NCBI RefSeq assembly: GCF_000512695.2
Contig: NZ_AZRW02000034.1
Location: forward strand, 1 to 64,000
DNA: 64,000 nt
DNA from: Pseudomonas sp. QTF5
Lineage (GTDB): Bacteria > Pseudomonadota > Gammaproteobacteria > Pseudomonadales > Pseudomonadaceae
Reading direction: 5' to 3'
The notes beneath the pieces are model-generated. The model was not told the DNA's origin. It searched no databases and worked only from the letters and a program-made list of their open reading frames with translations. Positions 61,303-64,000 of this stretch are shown in pieces (positions within the stretch are counted from its first letter, which is position 1; each line of letters begins with the position of its first letter). Position numbers and translations under genes: made by a program.

Positions 61303-61758
61303 TCAACCCTCCTTCGCGGGCGTTGGAGCAGATTGACCGCTGTCTTTCAGCGCCTTGGTCACTTCCGGCGGCATGTACTTTTCATCGTGCTTGGCCAGCA
61401 CTTCGTCGGCTACCACCACGCCGTCAGCGTTGAGCTTGCCAAGGGCGACGATGCCCTGCCCTTCACGGAACAGGTCCGGCAGGATGCCGCGATAACTGAT
61501 GGTCACGGATTTGTTGAAGTCGGTAACGATGAATTTCACGTCCAGGGAATCACCGGAACGTTGCAGCGAACCCTTTTCGACCATGCCGCCCGCGCGGATG
61601 CGCGTGTCTTGCGGCGCTTCGCCGTTGGCGATTTGAGTCGGGGTGTAAAACAGATTGATGTTCTGCTTCAAGGCGCTCAAGGCCAGGCCAACGGCAGCGC
61701 CGACACCGACCAGGATCGCGAGAATGATGATAAGACGCTTTTTACGCAGCGGATTCAC
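61303..61758 (-). CDS. ccmE: Haem chaperone CcmE
   Basis: A 151-residue protein with one N-terminal helix (LIIILAILVGVGAAVGLALSAL) and an OB-fold domain. The haem-binding His and Tyr are in VLAKHDEKYMPPEV (His about 124, Tyr about 128). It accepts haem covalently from CcmC and delivers it to CcmF. The start is a GTG that overlaps the ccmD stop (GTGA). Confidence 0.95.
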   Translation of the reverse strand: MNPLRKKRLIIILAILVGVGAAVGLALSALKQNINLFYTPTQIANGEAPQDTRIRAGGMVEKGSLQRSGDSLDVKFIVTDFNKSVTISYRGILPDLFREGQGIVALGKLNADGVVVADEVLAKHDEKYMPPEVTKALKDSGQSAPTPAKEG

Positions 61759-61931
61759 TTGCCGTTCTCCCGGCGCAGACGACGCGCCTCTTGTTGCAGA
61801 TACCGCTTGCGGGCCAGGATCGGCGCCGCCACGTTGAGGGCCAGCACCGCCAGGCTAATGCCATAGGCTGACCAGACATACAGGCCGTGATGGCCCATGG
61901 CGAGAAAGTCGCCGAATGAAGCGAAACTCAT
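61755..61931 (-). CDS. ccmD: Haem exporter protein CcmD
   Basis: A 58-residue protein, reading MSFASFGDFLAMGHHGLYVW then one helix (SAYGISLAVLALNVAAPIL) and a basic tail (ARKRYLQQEARRLRRENGK). It helps release holo-CcmE from the CcmABC complex. It overlaps ccmC and ccmE by four bases each, so the order ccmC-D-E is tightly coupled. Confidence 0.93.
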   Translation of the reverse strand: MSFASFGDFLAMGHHGLYVWSAYGISLAVLALNVAAPILARKRYLQQEARRLRRENGK

Positions 61932-62683
61932 CGAGCGGCCTCCAGACTGTTCTGCACTTCGGTTTTCACCCAGCTCGCCCGGGCTTCGCGCTTGAGCACT
62001 TCAAGACGCATGCGCAGCAACAGCACCGCGCCGAAGAAACAGTAGAAACCCAGCGCCGTCAGCAGCAGTGGCAGCCACATCTCGGCGGGCATTGCCGGTT
62101 TTTCGGTGAGGGTGAAGGTCGAGCCTTGGTGCAGGGTGTTCCACCACTCCACCGAGTATTTGATGATCGGGATGTTGATCACGCCGACGATCGCCAGCAC
62201 CGCGCAGGCCTTGGCCGCACTGTCACGATTGCTGATAGCGTTGCCCAGCGCAATAAGACCGAAGTACAGAAACAGCAGAATAAGCATGGACGTAAGTCGC
62301 GCATCCCAGACCCACCACGAGCCCCAGGTCGGCTTGCCCCAGATCGCCCCGGTGACCAGTGCCACGGCAGTCATCCAGGCACCGATCGGCGCGGCGCATT
62401 GCAGGGCGACGTCGGCCAGCTTCATCTTCCAGACCAGCCCGACAATGCCGCACACGGCCAGCATCACATAGATGGACTGCGCCAGCATGGCGGCCGGGAC
62501 GTGGATATAGATGATGCGAAAGCTGTTGCCTTGCTGGTAGTCGGGCGGCGCGAAGGCCAGCCCCCAAACCACGCCGACGCTAATCAGCAGCAACGCCGCG
62601 ACGCTCAGCCACGGCAGCAGTTTGCCACTGATGCCGTAAAACCATTTGGGTGAGCCGAGCTTATGAAACCAGGTCCAGTTCAT
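61928..62683 (-). CDS. ccmC: Haem exporter protein CcmC
   Basis: A 251-residue membrane protein with six helices and the Trp-rich haem motif WGKPTWGSWWVWDARLTSML (about 117-136). It attaches haem to CcmE in the periplasm. The ATG giving MNWTWFHKLGSPKWFYGISG is family-typical; an in-frame start five codons upstream is less likely. A 75-bp gap with a small hairpin lies between it and ccmB. Confidence 0.95.
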   Translation of the reverse strand: MNWTWFHKLGSPKWFYGISGKLLPWLSVAALLLISVGVVWGLAFAPPDYQQGNSFRIIYIHVPAAMLAQSIYVMLAVCGIVGLVWKMKLADVALQCAAPIGAWMTAVALVTGAIWGKPTWGSWWVWDARLTSMLILLFLYFGLIALGNAISNRDSAAKACAVLAIVGVINIPIIKYSVEWWNTLHQGSTFTLTEKPAMPAEMWLPLLLTALGFYCFFGAVLLLRMRLEVLKREARASWVKTEVQNSLEAAR

Positions 62684-62702
62684 TGCTGTTTCCATCACGG
62701 GT

Positions 62703-62721
62703 GCTCTTCGCTGTGAAGAGC
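62703..62721 (-). other. Hairpin in the ccmB-ccmC gap
   Basis: GCTCTTC and GAAGAGC form a perfect 7-bp stem around GCTGT. It is the only spaced junction in an otherwise overlapping operon, and there is no T-run. Confidence 0.5.
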
Positions 62722-62758
62722 CAAGGGTCTTTACTGATCAAATTTTGACCAGACCTCA

Positions 62759-63427
62759 TTATTCGCCGACGCTGATCTTCAGGCCAGCGGCTATTGCAAA
62801 AGGTGTCAGGGTTATCGCCAGGGCGGTCAGGCTCCCAAGCCACAAGAGATAACCGGTCGCCGGCATGCCCTGCAATGCCGCCTGCAAGGCGCCACTGCCG
62901 AGAATCAACACCGGGATGTACAGCGGCAGAATCAACAGCGCCAGTAACAGGCCGCCGCGCTTCAAACCTACCGTCAACGCCGCGCCCACCGCACCGAGCA
63001 GGCTCAGCACCGGTGTACCCAGCAATAAAGAAAGCAGCAACACCGGCAGACAGGCGGCCGGCAAACCGAGCATCAACGCCAGCAAAGGTGCGAGCAGAAC
63101 CAGCGCCAGCCCGGAAAACGCCCAGTGTGCCAGCACCTTGGCCAAAACCAGAATAGGCAGGGGGTGCGGCGAAAGGACCCACTGTTCAAGGGATCCGTCT
63201 TCGAAATCACTGCGGAAAAGCCCGTCCAGCGAGAGCAAGACCGATAAAAGCGCTGCCACCCAGACCAGCCCCGGGGACAAGGTTTGCAACAATTGAGTCT
63301 CGGGACCGACTGCCAACGGGAACAAGGACACGACAATGGCGAAGAACACCAGCGGATTCGCCAATTCGGCAGGACGGCGGAACAACAAACGTGCCTCGCG
63401 GGCGACCAACAGGCCGAAAACACTCAT
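62759..63427 (-). CDS. ccmB: Haem exporter permease CcmB
   Basis: A 222-residue protein with six helices and the CcmB signatures LVAREARLLFRRPAELANPLVFF at the N-terminus and DFEDGSLEQWVLSPHPL in the first loop. With CcmA it forms an ABC transporter-like unit whose ATP use releases haem-CcmE from CcmC. It overlaps ccmA by four bases. Confidence 0.95.
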   Translation of the reverse strand: MSVFGLLVAREARLLFRRPAELANPLVFFAIVVSLFPLAVGPETQLLQTLSPGLVWVAALLSVLLSLDGLFRSDFEDGSLEQWVLSPHPLPILVLAKVLAHWAFSGLALVLLAPLLALMLGLPAACLPVLLLSLLLGTPVLSLLGAVGAALTVGLKRGGLLLALLILPLYIPVLILGSGALQAALQGMPATGYLLWLGSLTALAITLTPFAIAAGLKISVGE

Positions 63428-64000
63428 ACGGCCCAGTTCCCCAGATCAATGTCGCGATAACCGGCCGGCATCCGGGTCAGGGTGTGGTGCGTAGTCAGGA
63501 CCACCATACCGCCCCGCTCGCAATGCGCCGCCAGGTGTTCTTCGAGTTGCGCCACGCCTTGTTTGTCCAGCGCAGTGAACGGTTCATCGAGGATCCACAG
63601 CGGCGGACTGTCCAGGTACAACCGCGCCAAGGCCACGCGCCGTTGCTGGCCGGCAGACAGGGTGTGACAGGGAACATCCTCGAAACCGCGCAGCCCCACC
63701 GCCGTCAGCGCCTGCCAGATCGCCTCATGGGAGGCTGGTTGATGCAAGGCGCAGAGCCAACTGAGGTTTTCCTCGGGGGTCAGCAGGTCCTTGATGCCGG
63801 CGGCATGGCCGATCCACAGCAGGTTGCGCGCCAGTTCGCTGCGTTGCTCGTGCAGTGGCTGGCCGTTTAACAGTACTTGACCGGCGGTCGGGTGCATCAA
63901 ACCGCAAAGCAGACGTAAAAGGCTGGTCTTGCCACTGCCGTTGGGGCCACTGATTTGCAACATTTCGCCACTGGCCAGTCTCAATTCGAGATTTTCGAAG
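63424..64000 (-). CDS. ccmA: Haem exporter ATPase CcmA (5' end outside the window)
   Basis: The visible 192 residues contain all ABC ATPase motifs: Walker A GPNGSGKTSLLRLL, the signature HTLSAGQQRRVALARL, Walker B PLWILDEPFTALDKQG and the switch His in TTHHTLTR. The N-terminal residues are cut off by the window edge, since the frame stays open. It powers the CcmABCD haem-handling step and heads the visible ccm run. Confidence 0.95.
   Translation of the reverse strand, partial: FENLELRLASGEMLQISGPNGSGKTSLLRLLCGLMHPTAGQVLLNGQPLHEQRSELARNLLWIGHAAGIKDLLTPEENLSWLCALHQPASHEAIWQALTAVGLRGFEDVPCHTLSAGQQRRVALARLYLDSPPLWILDEPFTALDKQGVAQLEEHLAAHCERGGMVVLTTHHTLTRMPAGYRDIDLGNWAV

Noticed and set aside
59587..61866. 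A 759-codon plus-strand open frame opposite ccmF and ccmE
   Set aside because: It mirrors the minus-strand genes and is rich in His, Gln and Arg, a usual sign of an antisense shadow frame.

Overview
The window looks like chromosomal DNA of a fluorescent-group Pseudomonas. The grounds are the gene content and order (sdhCDAB-sucAB-lpd-sucCD divergent from gltA, gcl-hyi-glxR-ttuD-pyk, ccmABCDEFG(H)I, purMN beside a DUF2066 gene, hda and an AI-2E family permease), the high G+C content, and many copies of the GGGAGCGGGCTTGCTCGCGA REP palindrome typical of this group. Species was not determined. All assignments come from reading the translations; no database search was run.

Layout. 1-2.0 kb: the 3' end of an unrecognised gene, then two NlpC/P60 lipoproteins. 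2.2-5.3 kb: hda, an AI-2E family permease and a DUF2066 protein, all on the minus strand. 5.7-8.2 kb: purM-purN plus a DUF3108 protein. 8.3-16.7 kb: housekeeping genes (DUF3859, OsmC, pirin, htpG, two hotdog thioesterases, an alanine-rich lipoprotein, MAPEG, DUF599, brnQ). 17.0-30.1 kb: the TCA cycle block. A nine-gene minus-strand run (sdhC to sucD) diverges from gltA, with readable sigma70-type promoters for both sides.

30.1-31.7 kb is a mobile-element scar: a truncated, frameshifted group II intron inserted in one arm of a roughly 60-bp inverted repeat. 31.7-38.4 kb: yjcH-actP (acetate uptake), a betaine/choline-type binding protein, a membrane GH17 enzyme, an orphan Rhs-core protein with a variable tail, and a small membrane protein. 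38.6-43.7 kb: an alpha/beta hydrolase overlapping an MlaA-family gene, DUF808, a RutR-like TetR regulator, a REP-associated tyrosine transposase (RAYT) gene broken by one stop codon, and a GlcG/HbpS-like protein.

44.0-50.6 kb: the glyoxylate-to-pyruvate route (Gcl, Hyi, GlxR, glycerate kinase, pyruvate kinase). Two identical TTGTATACAA palindromes lie in front of gcl. 50.7-55.0 kb: urea transporter, voltage-gated K+ channel, sulfate-binding protein and an MFS transporter. 55.0-56.7 kb: a toxin-antitoxin patch, with an intact hicAB carrying a perfect 16-bp palindrome upstream, next to an antitoxin-like gene whose PIN toxin partner is reduced to its two ends. 56.7-64.0 kb: a proline-rich lipoprotein and the cytochrome c maturation operon, with ccmA cut by the window edge.

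I found no tRNA, rRNA, CRISPR array, prophage or biosynthetic cluster. The features most worth a second look are the RAYT/REP system, the intron scar, the decaying toxin-antitoxin locus, the orphan Rhs protein, the gcl operators and a possible small RNA between brnQ and sucD.
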